Of a stretch of 64,000 nucleotides of DNA, positions 25,223 to 34,224 are shown in pieces. Location of the stretch: contig NZ_UWOE01000001.1 of assembly GCF_900604355.1 (NCBI RefSeq), positions 1,054,001 through 1,118,000 on the forward strand, written 5' to 3'. Position numbers and translations under genes: made by a program. The notes below the pieces were generated by a model that saw nothing but the letters and a program-made list of their open reading frames with translations, was not told the origin of the DNA and searched no databases. The number at the start of each line of letters is the position of its first letter. Position 1 is the stretch's first letter. Origin of the DNA: Luxibacter massiliensis. Its GTDB lineage: Bacteria; Bacillota; Clostridia; Lachnospirales; Lachnospiraceae.

Positions 25223-26269
25223 ATGAAGAAAAAAGTGATGGGGAATTTAGAAAAATGCTATTCCATTGCGCCGTTAATGTATCAGGGAAGGAGACATATT
25301 CTCGTCGCAGCGGAAAAAGTAGACAGGTGTATTTTGTTTGATGAAGAAGGGAATGAAGAAGAGACAGTGTGGGAAGGCCCCGGAGGGACTATGACAATGG
25401 TACAGGTTCCGGGCACAGACGGGGAATTTCTTGCAACGCAGCAATTTTACTCTCCCAATGATTCAGGAAAAGCTAAGATTGTGGCGGCTGTGCCCGGGGA
25501 AAAAGACGGGTGGGCAGTCAGAACCCTTGCAGAGCTCCCCTTTGTCCATAGGTTTGACATTATTGAGTCAGGGAAAGAGCGGTATCTGTTTGCATGTACC
25601 TTAAAATCAGGACATGGGTATCGGGACGACTGGTCCCATCCCGGTAAGATTTATGCAGCAAGGCTGCCTGAAAATCTGGGAGGCTATAATGGGGAAAATC
25701 AATTGGAGTTAGAAGTCATCAGAGAAGGGTTACTTAAAAACCACGGATACTATAGAGTGGAAGAAAATGGGGGCGTGTCTGCTCTTGTGAGCTGTGAGAA
25801 TGGAGTGTTCCGTTTCTATCCCCCTGCCCCAGGGGGGCAGGGCTGGAAAGAAGAACAGTTATTGGACACGCCTGCCAGTGATGCGGCCATGATGGACCTG
25901 GACGGGGATGGCGAAATGGAATTAGTTGTAATCTCGCCATTCCACGGCGCAGAGGCCTCTGTGTACAAGCTCCGCGGGGGCACATATAAGAAGGTTTATC
26001 AGTATCCAGAGAAGGCAGAGTTCCTCCATGCTATTTGGAGCGGAACCCTGGCAGGCAGGCCAGTGATAGTGCTGGGCCACCGGAAAGGGGCCAGAAGGCT
26101 GATTGCCGTCATGTGGAAGGGCGGAGGTTTCACTTTCCGGACAATCGACGATGACTGTGGTCCGGCCAACGTATACGGATACCGTATAGGAGAAAGAGAT
26201 ATTTTGATTGCCACAAACAGGGAAACTGACGAGATTGCCAGATATGAATTTGAACAGGGCGATTTGTGA
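25223..26269 (+). CDS. uncharacterised beta-propeller-like (FG-GAP/VCBS-type) protein
   Basis: A 348-residue soluble protein I cannot assign to a function. It appears built of repeated four-strand blades; one contains the calcium-binding pattern DLDGDGEMELVV (about 231-242). Other conserved-looking stretches are FVHRFDII (about 112-119), LKSGHGYRDDWSHPGKIY (about 130-147) and NHGYYRVEENGG. No signal peptide, so cytoplasmic. A propeller with similar DxDGD blades and His-rich loops forms the catalytic part of fungal aldos-2-ulose dehydratase, so a sugar lyase/dehydratase is one possibility; this is only an analogy. The ATG at 25223 with GAGGAGAAGG upstream is chosen over the overlapping start at 25163. 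Confidence 0.7.
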   Translation: MKKKVMGNLEKCYSIAPLMYQGRRHILVAAEKVDRCILFDEEGNEEETVWEGPGGTMTMVQVPGTDGEFLATQQFYSPNDSGKAKIVAAVPGEKDGWAVRTLAELPFVHRFDIIESGKERYLFACTLKSGHGYRDDWSHPGKIYAARLPENLGGYNGENQLELEVIREGLLKNHGYYRVEENGGVSALVSCENGVFRFYPPAPGGQGWKEEQLLDTPASDAAMMDLDGDGEMELVVISPFHGAEASVYKLRGGTYKKVYQYPEKAEFLHAIWSGTLAGRPVIVLGHRKGARRLIAVMWKGGGFTFRTIDDDCGPANVYGYRIGERDILIATNRETDEIARYEFEQGDL

Positions 26270-26298
26270 GAAGTATTAAGAATAAGGAGAAAAATGAC

Positions 26299-27402
26299 AT
26301 GGGAAAAGTAGACGAAATTACAAGGGAAAAATGGATTATGGATACATTCCCGGAATGGGGAACCTGGCTTGTGGAAGAGATTGAGGGTGAGAAAGTACAG
26401 CCGGGCAATATAGCCATGTGGTGGCTGGGATGTACTGGAATATGGATGAAAACTCCCGAAGATACCAATATTACAATAGATTTGTGGTGTGGAAATGGAA
26501 AACGCACCCACGGGGACGGCAAAATGAAACCCGGGCATCAGATGGCGAATATGTGCGGCGGGAGGGCAATGCAGCCCAATCTCAGGAATATCCCATTTGT
26601 AATAGATCCCTTTGCATTTAAAAAGGTGGATGCGGTTCTTGCGACACACTATCACCAGGACCATATGTCTGCAGAATGGGCGGCCCATGTGATTCAGAGT
26701 GGGATGGCCACTGTGGATGAAAATGGCAGCCAGATTCCAGTCCCTTTTATAGGGCCTAAAAAATCAGTTGAACTGTGGCAGAAATGGGGAGTGCCAAAGG
26801 ACCGGTGTGTGACAGTCAAACCGGGGGATATTATTAAAATAAAAGACATTGAAATAGTATGCCTTGACAGCTTTGACAGGACCTGTATTGTAACCACTGA
26901 CAAAACAGATGAGGACAGGGAGGAGCTTACCGGGATATGCCCTGTAGATATGGATGAAAAAGCGGTAAATTATCTGCTGAAAACACCAGGGGGAAACATT
27001 TATCACAGTGGAGATTCACACTTTTCAATATACTTTGCAAAACACGGCAAAGACTATCCCATTGATGTTGCATTTGCATCATTTGGTGAAAACCCAGTTG
27101 GCATGCAGGACAAAATGACATCCACAGATGTACTGCGTATGGCTGAAAACCTGCAGTGTGAAGTGGTGATTCCGATTCATTGGGATGTTTGGACAAATTT
27201 CCAGCCGGACTGTAATGAAATTGACCTGTTATATCAATTTAAGAAGGACAGGAACGAATACAAATTTAAGCCGTTTTACTGGCAGGTAGGCGGAAAATAT
27301 ACGTACCCGGCAGATAAAGATAAGAAATACTATCACCACAGGCGGGGGTTTGAAGACTGCTTTGAGAAGCGGCAGAATATTCCGTACCGTTCCTGTCTAT
27401 AA
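26299..27402 (+). CDS. UlaG-like metallo-beta-lactamase-fold sugar phosphate lactonase
   Basis: A 367-residue protein matching L-ascorbate-6-phosphate lactonase UlaG across its length: NIAMWWLGCTGIWMKTP (about 36-52), the metal-binding THYHQDHMSAEW (about 117-128), the third ligand region HSGDSHFSIYF, and IPIHWDVWTNFQPD near the C-terminus. UlaG hydrolyses a phosphorylated lactone with Mn2+. No ascorbate PTS (ulaABC) or ulaDEF genes are nearby, so the real substrate here is probably another phosphorylated lactone made in the same cluster. AAGGAG supports the 26299 start. A terminator follows. Confidence 0.85.
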   Translation: MGKVDEITREKWIMDTFPEWGTWLVEEIEGEKVQPGNIAMWWLGCTGIWMKTPEDTNITIDLWCGNGKRTHGDGKMKPGHQMANMCGGRAMQPNLRNIPFVIDPFAFKKVDAVLATHYHQDHMSAEWAAHVIQSGMATVDENGSQIPVPFIGPKKSVELWQKWGVPKDRCVTVKPGDIIKIKDIEIVCLDSFDRTCIVTTDKTDEDREELTGICPVDMDEKAVNYLLKTPGGNIYHSGDSHFSIYFAKHGKDYPIDVAFASFGENPVGMQDKMTSTDVLRMAENLQCEVVIPIHWDVWTNFQPDCNEIDLLYQFKKDRNEYKFKPFYWQVGGKYTYPADKDKKYYHHRRGFEDCFEKRQNIPYRSCL

Positions 27403-27465
27403 GGGGGGAGAAGAACCCTGGCCCGGCAGCCGAATAGGAAAAGCCGGGGTACATAGAGGAAGAAT

Positions 27466-27500
27466 ACAAGGGCAGGGGAGATTTTCCCTTGTCCTTTTTT
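27466..27500 (+). terminator. terminator of the fucosidase operon
   Basis: ACAAGGG (27466-27472) pairs with CCCTTGT (27486-27492), followed by CCTTTTTT. Its right arm overlaps the -35 box of the uvrC promoter. Confidence 0.75.
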
Positions 27501-27517
27501 CTATAAAACAGTATAAT
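27489..27517 (+). promoter_or_regulatory. promoter of uvrC, predicting a leaderless transcript
   Basis: TTGTCC (27489-27494), 17-bp spacer, TATAAT (27512-27517). The predicted start point, about 7-8 bases after the -10 box, coincides with the A of the uvrC ATG at 27525. No ribosome binding site is present. Confidence 0.6.
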
Positions 27518-27524
27518 AGATAGC

Positions 27525-29375
27525 ATGGAAAATAATATATTTGATATACAGGAAGAGTTAAAAAAGCTCCCGGGGAAGCCGGGAGTTTATATTATGCATG
27601 ATGAGAGAGACCGTATTATTTATGTGGGAAAGGCAGTGAGCCTGAAAAACCGGGTGAGGCAGTATTTCCAGAGCAGCAGGAATAAGGGGATCAAGATTGA
27701 GCAGATGGTCACTCATATAAGGCGGTTTGAGTATATTGTGACAGATTCAGAGCTGGAGGCTCTTGTGCTGGAGTGTAACCTGATTAAAGAGCACAGGCCA
27801 AAGTATAATACCATGCTCATGGATGATAAGGCCTATCCTTTTATTAAAGTGACGGTCAATGAACCCTACCCAAGAGTGATGCTTGCCAGAAAAATGGTGA
27901 AGGATAAAGCAAAGTATTTTGGGCCTTATACAAGCGCCCAGGCAGTCCGGGATACCATTGACCTTCTGCATAAGCTGTACCATATACGGAGCTGCAGCCG
28001 CAATCTGCCCAGGGATACAGGGAAGGAGAGGCCATGTCTGAACTATCATATCCGGCAGTGCGAGGCGCCCTGCCAGGGGTATATATCTCAGGAAAAGTAT
28101 GCAGAGTCAGTCCAGGCTGTGATCCGGTTTTTGAGCGGGCATTTTGACGCCATACTAAAGGAGCTGGAGGATAAGATGAACCAGGCCTCGGAAACCCTGG
28201 AGTTTGAAAAGGCCATAGAATACAGAGAGCTTTTAAACAGTGTAAAGAAAGTGGCGCAAAAGCAGAAGATTACGGACAGCAGCGGTGAGGACAGGGATAT
28301 CCTGGCGGTTGCCTCAGAAGAGGAAGATGCAGTTGTGCAGGTCTTTTTTATCCGCGGAGGGCGGCTGATCGGCCGGGATCACTTTTATATGCGTATCGCC
28401 AAGGATGAACCTCAAAGTGAGATACTGGACAGCTTTATCAAGCAGTATTATGCGGGCACGCCATTTATTCCAGGTGAATTGATGCTCCCCTGCGAGACGA
28501 AAGAGCTTTCGCTCCTGGAAGAATGGTTAGGCGTAAAGAGGGGGGGCAAAGTGACAATCAAGGTTCCTAAAAAGGGGACCAAGGAGAAGCTTGTGGAGCT
28601 GGCTGCAAATAATGCGGCCCTTGTCCTGAGCAAAGATAAGGAGCGCTTAAAGAGGGAGGAGGGACGCACTATTGGGGCCGTCCGGGAAATTGCCGGGATG
28701 CTGGGACTTGAGGGGGTCAGCCGTATGGAGGCCTTTGATATTTCCAACACCAACGGGTTTGAGTCCGTAGGCTCCATGGTTGTATATGAGAAAGGAAAAC
28801 CTAAGAGAAACGATTACCGGAAATTCAAAATTAAGGGGGTACAGGGAGCCGATGACTATGGCAGCATGAGGGAAGTGCTGACCAGAAGATTCACCCATGG
28901 ACTCAAGGAAAAAGAAGAAAGCCGGGAGATGGGAGGATTTACGGCATTTCCTGACCTGATTCTGATGGACGGCGGCAGGGGACAGGTGAACGTAGCGCTT
29001 CAGGTATTAGATGAGCTGCATCTGCATATACCAGTATGCGGCATGGTGAAGGATGACCATCATAGGACCAGGGGACTGTACTACCATAACAGAGAGATAC
29101 CTATTGATAAATCTTCCGAGGCGTTCAGGCTGATTACCAGGATTCAGGACGAAGCGCACAGATTTGCCATCGAATATCACAGGCAGCTGAGGGGCAAAGG
29201 CCAGGTACACTCTATCCTGGATGATATAGACGGCATAGGCCCTGCCCGGAGAAAGGCATTGATGCGGCATTACCAGAGCCTAGATGAGATCAAAACAGCT
29301 ACAGTCAGTGAGCTGGCGGGGGTACCTTCCATGAATGAAAAAGCTGCCCAGGCAGTATACAAGTTTTTTCATTAA
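27525..29375 (+). CDS. uvrC: excinuclease ABC subunit C
   Basis: A 616-residue nucleotide excision repair nuclease making both incisions around a lesion with UvrB. N-terminal GIY-YIG domain (KPGVYIMHDERDRIIYVGKA, about 18-37), zinc-free Cys cluster CLNYHIRQCEAPCQGYIS, UvrB-interacting UVR motif (about 200-235), RNase H-like nuclease (MEAFDISNTNG, DLILMDGGRGQV, about 401-411 and 475-486) and C-terminal helix-hairpin-helix. No better start exists downstream, since FDIQEELKKLPGKPG is the universal beginning; the ATG has no Shine-Dalgarno sequence. uvrC and hprK lie together in many Firmicutes. Confidence 0.97.
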   Translation: MENNIFDIQEELKKLPGKPGVYIMHDERDRIIYVGKAVSLKNRVRQYFQSSRNKGIKIEQMVTHIRRFEYIVTDSELEALVLECNLIKEHRPKYNTMLMDDKAYPFIKVTVNEPYPRVMLARKMVKDKAKYFGPYTSAQAVRDTIDLLHKLYHIRSCSRNLPRDTGKERPCLNYHIRQCEAPCQGYISQEKYAESVQAVIRFLSGHFDAILKELEDKMNQASETLEFEKAIEYRELLNSVKKVAQKQKITDSSGEDRDILAVASEEEDAVVQVFFIRGGRLIGRDHFYMRIAKDEPQSEILDSFIKQYYAGTPFIPGELMLPCETKELSLLEEWLGVKRGGKVTIKVPKKGTKEKLVELAANNAALVLSKDKERLKREEGRTIGAVREIAGMLGLEGVSRMEAFDISNTNGFESVGSMVVYEKGKPKRNDYRKFKIKGVQGADDYGSMREVLTRRFTHGLKEKEESREMGGFTAFPDLILMDGGRGQVNVALQVLDELHLHIPVCGMVKDDHHRTRGLYYHNREIPIDKSSEAFRLITRIQDEAHRFAIEYHRQLRGKGQVHSILDDIDGIGPARRKALMRHYQSLDEIKTATVSELAGVPSMNEKAAQAVYKFFH

Positions 29376-29490
29376 TGGTATAATACGGATAGTAACAGTC
29401 CCGCCGTGTAAAGGCCAATTTGAGCTGTTATGGCTGAACGGTTACTGGGGATATGCTGTATAATTTTAAGAAAAGGAAAAGGAGAAAGCT

Positions 29491-30420
29491 ATGGGACAGG
29501 GCGTTAAATTAAGCGAGATCGTTGAAAAAATGAATTTGAAAAACCTGACTCCTGATGTAGATTTATTTGGCCGTGAGGTGAATGTACCTGACATCAACAG
29601 GCCAGCTCTTCAGCTGGCAGGGTTCTTTGACCATTTTGATTCTGACAGGGTCCAGATTATAGGGTATGTAGAGTATACCTATCTCCAGACGCTGGGTTTG
29701 GAGAGAAAGAAGAAGATCTATGACGAGCTTCTCCAGCACAAAGTTCCATGTATTGTTTTCAGCAGGGATATGGAGCCGGAGGACATCCTGCTTACGAAAG
29801 CTACACAGCACCAGGTTCCCGTCTTTACCACGTCTAAGTCCACCTCCTCTTTTATGGGAGAGATTATCCGGTGGATGAATGTGAAGCTGGCTCCTTGTAT
29901 TTCTATACATGGGGTGCTTGTGGACGTGTATGGGGTCGGCGTCCTCATTATGGGGGAAAGCGGCATTGGGAAGAGCGAGGCCGCGCTGGAGCTGATTAAG
30001 AGGGGGCACCGGCTGGTCACGGACGATGTGGTGGAGATCAGAAAGGTCAGTGATGATACTTTGGTAGGCGCAGCGCCAGACATAACAAGGCATTTTATAG
30101 AACTGCGGGGAATTGGGATTGTGGATGTAAAGTCTATGTTTGGCGTGCAAAGTGTCAGGGAAACCCAGAATATTGACCTGGTAATTACTCTGGAGGACTG
30201 GAACCGGGATAAGGAGTACGACAGGCTGGGCCTGGAAGAGAAATATACTGAGTTTTTGGGAAACCAGGTGGTGTGCCATAGCATTCCTATCAGGCCGGGG
30301 AGGAACCTCGCAATTATAGTAGAGTCAGCGGCTGTCAACCACAGGCAGAAGCAGATGGGATATAATGCTGCCCAGGAATTATATAAGCGTGTACAGGAGA
30401 ACTTGTCAAAAAACAGGTAA
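29491..30420 (+). CDS. hprK: HPr kinase/phosphorylase
   Basis: A 309-residue bifunctional enzyme phosphorylating and dephosphorylating Ser46 of HPr, the signal for CcpA-dependent carbon catabolite repression. N-terminal domain (1-130), Walker A loop GESGIGKS (155-162), catalytic HRLVTDDVVEI (about 172-182) and the HprK signature ELRGIGIVDVKSMFG (about 204-218). Standard length. AAAAGGAGAAAG precedes the ATG. It presumably sets the glucose response of the two sugar islands upstream, though no cre site was confirmed by eye. Confidence 0.97.
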   Translation: MGQGVKLSEIVEKMNLKNLTPDVDLFGREVNVPDINRPALQLAGFFDHFDSDRVQIIGYVEYTYLQTLGLERKKKIYDELLQHKVPCIVFSRDMEPEDILLTKATQHQVPVFTTSKSTSSFMGEIIRWMNVKLAPCISIHGVLVDVYGVGVLIMGESGIGKSEAALELIKRGHRLVTDDVVEIRKVSDDTLVGAAPDITRHFIELRGIGIVDVKSMFGVQSVRETQNIDLVITLEDWNRDKEYDRLGLEEKYTEFLGNQVVCHSIPIRPGRNLAIIVESAAVNHRQKQMGYNAAQELYKRVQENLSKNR

Positions 30421-30457
30421 TACTTATTTTAAGAATAAAAGGGACGGGGGATTAGTT

Positions 30458-31390
30458 ATGAAATATTGTTTTGGTGTGGACATTGGCGGGACCACTGTCA
30501 AATTAGGTTTATTTGATGAGAGTGGAGTGATTCTGGATAAATGGGAGATTGTGACCCATACAGAGGAGGAAGGGAAAAGGATCCTCCCGGATATTTCAGC
30601 GTCTATACTTAATAAGATCAAAGAAAAGAACCTGGATACAGCGGATGTGCTGGGAGTTGGCGCGGGAGTGCCTGCCCCTGTGACGGAGGACGGTGTTGTA
30701 AATGGCAGTGCAAACCTGGGGTGGAATTATAAGGAAGTAAAGAAAGAACTGGAGGCACTTACCGGCCTGCCTGCCCAGATAGAGAATGACGCCAATGTAG
30801 CTGCCCTGGGCGAAATGTGGAAGGGCGGCGGCGCAGGCCAGAAGAATATGGTCATGGTTACATTGGGAACTGGAGTGGGCGGCGGCATTATAAGCGGCGG
30901 GCGTATAGTCGGCGGCCAGCATGGGGCCGGCGGGGAAATCGGGCATATGTGCGTCAACTACCAGGAAAGTGAAGTATGCGGCTGCGGAAATCAAGGATGC
31001 CTTGAACAGTATGCATCGGCTACCGGTATTGTGCGCCTGGCTATGAGAAAGCTTGAGCGGGAGACAAGGAATACGGTTCTGAGAAAAGAGTCCGTGACGG
31101 CCAAGGATGTATTTGATGCCGTGAAGGCAGGGGATACTGTGGCGATGGAGGTTGCAGAGGAGTTTGGAAAATATCTGGGGTATGCCCTTGCCAATGTGGC
31201 GGCTGTTGCTGACCCGGCTGTATTTGTGATAGGAGGAGGCGTATCTAAGGCAGGGGAAATACTTCTTTCCTATATTTGGGAGCCATATAGGGAGAAAGCG
31301 CTCTTTACAAATAAGGATGTAGATTTTGCCCTGGCTACACTGGGAAATGACGCAGGAATATGCGGGGCCGCGAAGCTGTTCCTCCCCTGA
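30458..31390 (+). CDS. glcK: ROK-family glucokinase
   Basis: A 310-residue cytoplasmic ROK kinase making glucose-6-phosphate. ATP-binding FGVDIGGTTVKLGL (about 4-17), the ROK signature with LGTGVGGGIISGGRIVGGQHG, catalytic Asp in ENDANVAALGE (about 108-118), and the zinc-binding CGCGNQGCLEQYA (about 172-184). The CXCGXXGCXE motif identifies the ROK family; glucokinase is preferred over a regulator because there is no HTH domain. The frame could start at 30365, but 30458 gives the canonical N-terminus with GGGACGGGGG upstream. Confidence 0.92.
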   Translation: MKYCFGVDIGGTTVKLGLFDESGVILDKWEIVTHTEEEGKRILPDISASILNKIKEKNLDTADVLGVGAGVPAPVTEDGVVNGSANLGWNYKEVKKELEALTGLPAQIENDANVAALGEMWKGGGAGQKNMVMVTLGTGVGGGIISGGRIVGGQHGAGGEIGHMCVNYQESEVCGCGNQGCLEQYASATGIVRLAMRKLERETRNTVLRKESVTAKDVFDAVKAGDTVAMEVAEEFGKYLGYALANVAAVADPAVFVIGGGVSKAGEILLSYIWEPYREKALFTNKDVDFALATLGNDAGICGAAKLFLP

Positions 31391-31407
31391 CAGTGGCCGG
31401 CATACTT

Positions 31408-31455
31408 AAAAGGACTGTTCCAAAGTGAATCTCCATACTTTGGAACAGTCCTTTT
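31408..31455 (+). terminator. terminator after glucokinase
   Basis: A perfect 19-bp stem (31408-31426 with 31437-31455) with AAAA and TTTT at its outer ends; strong and probably bidirectional. Confidence 0.85.
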
Positions 31456-31481
31456 GTCATGCTTTACAGCCGTATATTTAT

Positions 31482-31605
31482 TCCCGCCAGCAGCGAGCCA
31501 AGGGGATATGTTTACATGTCCATTTGGCGGCTGCCGCGAGGGTCTAATACCCCGATGCCTGCATCGCTGCTAGTTTGATGCCCCGTATGCTTGCATCGGG
31601 GGTTT
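31482..31605 (+). repeat. dispersed intergenic hairpin repeat, copy C (longest)
   Basis: Begins TTCCCGCCAGCAGCGAGCCA and GGGGATATGTTTACATGTCC, where GGATATGT/ACATGTCC and GCCAA/TTGGC pair; its second half has CCCCGATGC (31550-31558) pairing with GCATCGGGG (31593-31601). Copies at 669, 34241 and 40176 share the first 35-40 bases. The second half ends close to the PBP stop codon and could terminate that minus-strand gene. Confidence 0.6.
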
Positions 31606-31611
31606 TGACTG

Positions 31612-34224
31612 TTACAGTGATGGAAGCTCGGCCCCTCCGTCACCGGCGTCGCCGCCGGAAGAATCACCGCCTCCGCTGTCATCAGGAGGAGTTGTCTCGC
31701 CGCCGTCGGAAGAATCGCCGCCAGAATCACCGCCTCCATCTATAGGTGGTATTACGGTATCTGGATTTTCAGTAGTTCCGTCGGATGTGCCGGAGTCAGG
31801 ATTCTGAATGTCATCGGTCTTTTCTTTATCCTTATCTGCATTTTCATCCTTTGTTTCAGATGATGGCTCTTCTGTAGATTCTACATAATGTCCTGTACAG
31901 CTCTGTGAAGGCACGGAACCTTTGGCAAAGTATTCTGTCAGGGACGGGCAGCTTGAAGTTGCAAGCATACCTGTCTGGGTACAGATTGTTTTCTGCTCTA
32001 CAGAGGAAGGCATTGTAAAATCCTTATATGGGAGGTTGGTGTGGACACGCTCCATAATACTCTTCCAGAGAACCTCATGCCAAACCTGATCCATTGATTC
32101 CATTGGCTTATTTGAGTCATATCCGCCCCAAACTGAGCAAGTATAATATGGCGTATAAGCAGAAAGCCATAGGTCGGTACTGTTCTCAGTAGTACCTGTC
32201 TTTCCGGCTACAGGCATATTGCTCATTTTGGCAGCAGTACCTGTGCCCTGGTTGATAACATCCTGCATGGCGCTTGTCAGCAGGGCAGCCGTGGAATCTT
32301 TGATGACCTGGTGTGTGGCGGGGGTGGTATTGTCCAGCAGGACATTCCCGTCCCTGTCCAGGATCTGGGTGTAAAGTACCGGGTCTGTGTAAACACCGCC
32401 ATTGGCGATGGATGCATATGCCGCAGTCATCTCAAGGTTATAAATACCTCTTGTGATACCACCCAAGGCAGTGGCCTGGGCCACATCCGTAAATCCCGGA
32501 TAATTTTCGTCGTCATTATTTACAAGTGTGGTAAAACCAAAATTCTGCAGATAATCATATCCAGTCTGGGTGCCGATATCTGTCAGTGTCTTAACCGCGC
32601 ATACATTCATAGAATGCTCAATCGCATAACGCACGCGGGTTTCTCCGATATACTTGTGGTCCCAGTTGTTTACTGTCTTGCCATTCTCGTATTTGTAAGG
32701 CTCGTCCAGAATGGTAGAGGCCAGAGTATACCCACAGGAATCTAATGCCGGGGCATAGGTGGAGAGAATTTTAAAACAAGATCCGGGCTGCCTTGTGGAA
32801 TCCGTGGCCCTGTTCAAGGAGAGACTCGCAGTCTTCTCTCCCCGTCCTCCTACAATAGCCTTGACCTTGCCTGTGGACTGCTCCATGATAACAACAGAAG
32901 CCTGAGGCTGTGGACTGATGTCCTTATTTTCTACGACCGTATCCCCCTCGCCGATATTCAGCGTAGATTTATATTCTGCAATGGCCTGTTCGGCCTCCTC
33001 CGGTGAAGAGAATACAAGAGGATATTCCCTGCCCCATGTGCCTTTGATATATCCTGCCAGCATCTCTTTGCTGTAATTTTCAGAAGTGCCGTCAGCACGG
33101 TTGATGGTCAGGGCGTACTCCAGGCCGTACTCTACAGTATAGGGATAATTGGCGGAATTAGCCACCTCTTCATCACAGATCTGCTGGATGGCAGGGTCCT
33201 GTGTGGCTGTAATAGTAAGGCCGCCGCTGTAAAGTGCATTATAGGCCTGTGTCTCTGTGTAATTCTTCCTCTCCATCAGATCCTTGATGATCTGCTGGGC
33301 CAGCTTATCTATAAAGTAAGAATAGGGAGTATCGTCTGTGGTGGCAGTGGCAGTCATCTGGATTCTGTCATATACATTGTCCGCCTTTGCCTCGTCATAC
33401 TCAGCCTGCTGGATGTAACCCTGGTCCAGCATGTTCTTAAGCACCTTGTCCCGCCTTACGGCATTATCCTCGGGATGGGTGACAGGATCGTAGCCAGAAG
33501 GATTCTGGGTGATTCCTGCCAGGACGGCGCATTCGGACAGGGTAAGTTCAGAGACATCCTTGTTGAAATAACGTTTGGCTGCTGTCTGCACACCGAGGCA
33601 GTTCTGGCCTAAGTTGATCGTATTCATATAGGCTTCTACGATCTCCTCCTTACTCATCTGCTTTTCAATCTCAACAGCCAGATATTGTTCCTGTAACTTT
33701 CGCTCCAGGCTGTCATAGAAGGTTTTTTCTTCTGTAAAGTTGGGGAACACATTGTTTTTAATTAGCTGCTGGGTCAGTGTGCTGGCGCCCTCTGAGAAAT
33801 TGCCGGATGTCAGGCCCACGACCCCCGCCCTCAAAATACCTTGCAGGTCAATCCCATTGTGCTTATAAAACCGCTCGTCCTCAATGGCGATAAAAGCATG
33901 GGTAAGGTTGATAGGGATTTCATCGTACTTCTTATATATACGGTTGGAGCCAGACTGAAGAAAGGAATCCAGCAGTGTGCCGTCCTCCGCATACACGAAC
34001 GAAGTGGCGCCGGAGGGTTTGACATCGGCAGGAGTCACCTGGGGAGTATTGTCTATGATCTTCTTTACAAACAGTCCTGCGCCCCCCACGCCAATGACTC
34101 CTATTAATAGTACACAGATAATGAGTGCTTTAAAAACACGTACTCCAACGCGTTTCTTTTTCATATTTTTTTTCGAAGAGATATTCTTCTTTGTCTTTGA
34201 GATATTCTCTTTTCCATAATTCAT
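31612..34224 (-). CDS. class A penicillin-binding protein (transglycosylase/transpeptidase)
   Basis: An 870-residue bifunctional peptidoglycan synthase of the PBP1A type. Cytoplasmic Lys-rich start, membrane anchor (about 31-53), GT51 domain with catalytic Glu115 in IEDERFYKHNG and SEGASTLTQQL, then the transpeptidase with nucleophile Ser482 (QPGSCFK), the SMN motif (EHSMNVC) and KTGT (Lys675). The last 90 residues are a low-complexity Gly/Asp/Ser/Pro tail outside the catalytic core, encoded by imperfect short repeats. AAAGGAGG precedes the ATG. Divergent from yigZ. Confidence 0.96.
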   Translation of the reverse strand: MNYGKENISKTKKNISSKKNMKKKRVGVRVFKALIICVLLIGVIGVGGAGLFVKKIIDNTPQVTPADVKPSGATSFVYAEDGTLLDSFLQSGSNRIYKKYDEIPINLTHAFIAIEDERFYKHNGIDLQGILRAGVVGLTSGNFSEGASTLTQQLIKNNVFPNFTEEKTFYDSLERKLQEQYLAVEIEKQMSKEEIVEAYMNTINLGQNCLGVQTAAKRYFNKDVSELTLSECAVLAGITQNPSGYDPVTHPEDNAVRRDKVLKNMLDQGYIQQAEYDEAKADNVYDRIQMTATATTDDTPYSYFIDKLAQQIIKDLMERKNYTETQAYNALYSGGLTITATQDPAIQQICDEEVANSANYPYTVEYGLEYALTINRADGTSENYSKEMLAGYIKGTWGREYPLVFSSPEEAEQAIAEYKSTLNIGEGDTVVENKDISPQPQASVVIMEQSTGKVKAIVGGRGEKTASLSLNRATDSTRQPGSCFKILSTYAPALDSCGYTLASTILDEPYKYENGKTVNNWDHKYIGETRVRYAIEHSMNVCAVKTLTDIGTQTGYDYLQNFGFTTLVNNDDENYPGFTDVAQATALGGITRGIYNLEMTAAYASIANGGVYTDPVLYTQILDRDGNVLLDNTTPATHQVIKDSTAALLTSAMQDVINQGTGTAAKMSNMPVAGKTGTTENSTDLWLSAYTPYYTCSVWGGYDSNKPMESMDQVWHEVLWKSIMERVHTNLPYKDFTMPSSVEQKTICTQTGMLATSSCPSLTEYFAKGSVPSQSCTGHYVESTEEPSSETKDENADKDKEKTDDIQNPDSGTSDGTTENPDTVIPPIDGGGDSGGDSSDGGETTPPDDSGGGDSSGGDAGDGGAELPSL

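Noticed and set aside
26299..27402. Ascorbate utilisation operon
   Set aside because: Only an UlaG-like lactonase is present; no ulaABC transporter or ulaD/E/F genes accompany it.
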